Part shown: piece by piece, positions 6,082 through 6,674 of the stretch
Numbering within the stretch: position 1 is the first letter of the stretch
How the letters are laid out: each line of letters begins with the position of its first letter
Assembly: GCA_011372825.1 (NCBI GenBank)
Contig: DSAK01000187.1
Span: forward strand, 1-6,674
DNA: 6,674 bases
Source of the DNA: Campylobacterota bacterium
GTDB lineage: Bacteria > Campylobacterota > Campylobacteria > Campylobacterales > Sulfurovaceae
Direction of reading: 5' to 3'
Notes under the pieces: generated by a model
Seen by the model: the letters and a program-made list of their open reading frames with translations, nothing else
Database searches by the model: none
What the model was told of the DNA's origin: nothing
Position numbers and translations under genes: made by a program

Positions 6082-6674
6082 TATATTTGACAAGAAAAGA
6101 AGCAATACAAGCAAAAGACCCAATCCAAAGGGTTTTGTATAGTTTTTTCCTGCTACCATAAAGACTAGCAAAAGCGAAACAACAACAAGCGTTACAATGT
6201 CAAAAGTGTATTGTGTAGTTTCAATTTGCATCGGTTTTGCAATAGCAGAAACACCTAAAACAACAGCAATATTTGCCATATTTGAGCCGATGATATTGCC
6301 TATAGCCATATCGGCTTTGTTTTTTATAGCAGCTACTATACTTACAACTAGCTCAGGCAATGAAGTTCCAAAGCTAATTAGTACAATACCAATAACCCAT
6401 TGACTAATCCCAAAATTTTTAGCAATACTAGAAGCACTATCAACTGCAAAATGTGCACCCACAAGAACCATCACTATCCCTAGTAGTGCTAGTGGAATTG
6501 TGGTAATCCATCGTAGTGGTGTATCTAGTGTTAGTGTTTCATCTTCTAGGTGTTCTTTTGAGTCTTGAATAAGAAAAAGAATATACGCTAACATTAACAT
6601 CAACAAGATAATTCCATCAAATCTTGAGAATTCATTATCTACAATCATCAATACAAAAAGTGCAACAGGAATAA
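6067..6674 (-). CDS. Calcium/sodium antiporter (YrbG/CaCA family), C-terminal part, 5' end outside window
   Basis: This inner-membrane cation exchanger belongs to the Ca2+/cation antiporter superfamily, in which Ca2+ efflux is usually driven by Na+ or H+ entry. The visible 201 residues are open to the right edge. The first ones (IPVALFV) precede an internal TTG leucine codon at 6651-6649, so the true start lies beyond the window. Family members are about 320 residues, with two repeats of five helices. Six hydrophobic segments are visible, fitting helices 5 to 10. The second alpha-repeat ion-binding motif is complete: GTSLPELVVSIVAA followed by DMAIGNIIGSNMANI, including the acidic Glu of LPEL. 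The hydrophilic loop rich in Asp, Glu, Thr and Leu (DSKEHLEDETLTLDTPLRW) sits between helices 5 and 6, between the two repeats. The stop TAG (6069-6067) overlaps the pckA stop on the other strand. The exact ions moved cannot be read from the sequence. Confidence 0.93.
   Translation of the reverse strand, partial: IPVALFVLMIVDNEFSRFDGIILLMLMLAYILFLIQDSKEHLEDETLTLDTPLRWITTIPLALLGIVMVLVGAHFAVDSASSIAKNFGISQWVIGIVLISFGTSLPELVVSIVAAIKNKADMAIGNIIGSNMANIAVVLGVSAIAKPMQIETTQYTFDIVTLVVVSLLLVFMVAGKNYTKPFGLGLLLVLLLFLSNIAGQI

Noticed and set aside
6197..6403. A 68-codon plus-strand frame opposite the antiporter gene
   Set aside because: It is antisense to conserved membrane helices including the GTSLPE motif; its hydrophobic look mirrors the real gene.
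6480..6540. Repeated TAGTG-like words at the 5' side of the visible antiporter gene
   Set aside because: On the minus strand they are Thr and Leu codons in the loop between the two exchanger halves; the spacing is irregular and there is no true repeat unit.

Overview
The window looks like chromosomal DNA from a member of the Campylobacterota (the former epsilon-proteobacteria, for example a Sulfurimonas- or Sulfurospirillum-like organism). The basis is the AT-rich coding style, tight gene packing, Shine-Dalgarno sites of the AAGAGG/AAAGG kind, and an oadA product that resembles the pyruvate carboxylase subunit B (PycB) lineage I recall from Campylobacter, where it also lies next to pckA. The genus cannot be fixed from the sequence alone.

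Layout. Positions 1-1038 (+) hold the 3' part of a DEAD-box RNA helicase gene that enters from the left edge. A 75-base gap (1039-1113) carries a weak inverted repeat and a possible -10 element. Next comes a compact four-gene plus-strand cluster: oadG (1114-1338), oadA/pycB (1357-3141), oadB (3144-4466) and pckA (4478-6070), with gaps of 18, 2 and 11 bases. At the right edge, on the minus strand, is the 3' part of a calcium/sodium antiporter gene (6067-6674). It converges on pckA so closely that the two stop codons overlap. No stretch over 300 bases lacks a gene.

How the genes fit together. OadG, OadA and OadB have the composition of a membrane-bound, biotin-dependent, Na+-translocating decarboxylase. 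OadA carries the carboxyltransferase and the biotin domain, OadB is the Na+ channel/decarboxylase, and OadG is the small membrane anchor. In the family this complex converts oxaloacetate to pyruvate plus CO2 and exports Na+. pckA encodes ATP-dependent phosphoenolpyruvate carboxykinase, which also acts on oxaloacetate. The cluster therefore forms a pyruvate/oxaloacetate/PEP node tied to the sodium gradient. The convergent antiporter is another sodium-coupled membrane protein, though a functional link is only a guess.

I see no undescribed system, mobile element, CRISPR array, RNA gene or broken gene. The points most worth a second look are the apparent cleavable signal peptide and shortened loop of OadB, the double identity of OadA (decarboxylase alpha subunit or pyruvate carboxylase subunit B), and an inverted repeat lying over the overlapping stop codons of pckA and the antiporter gene.
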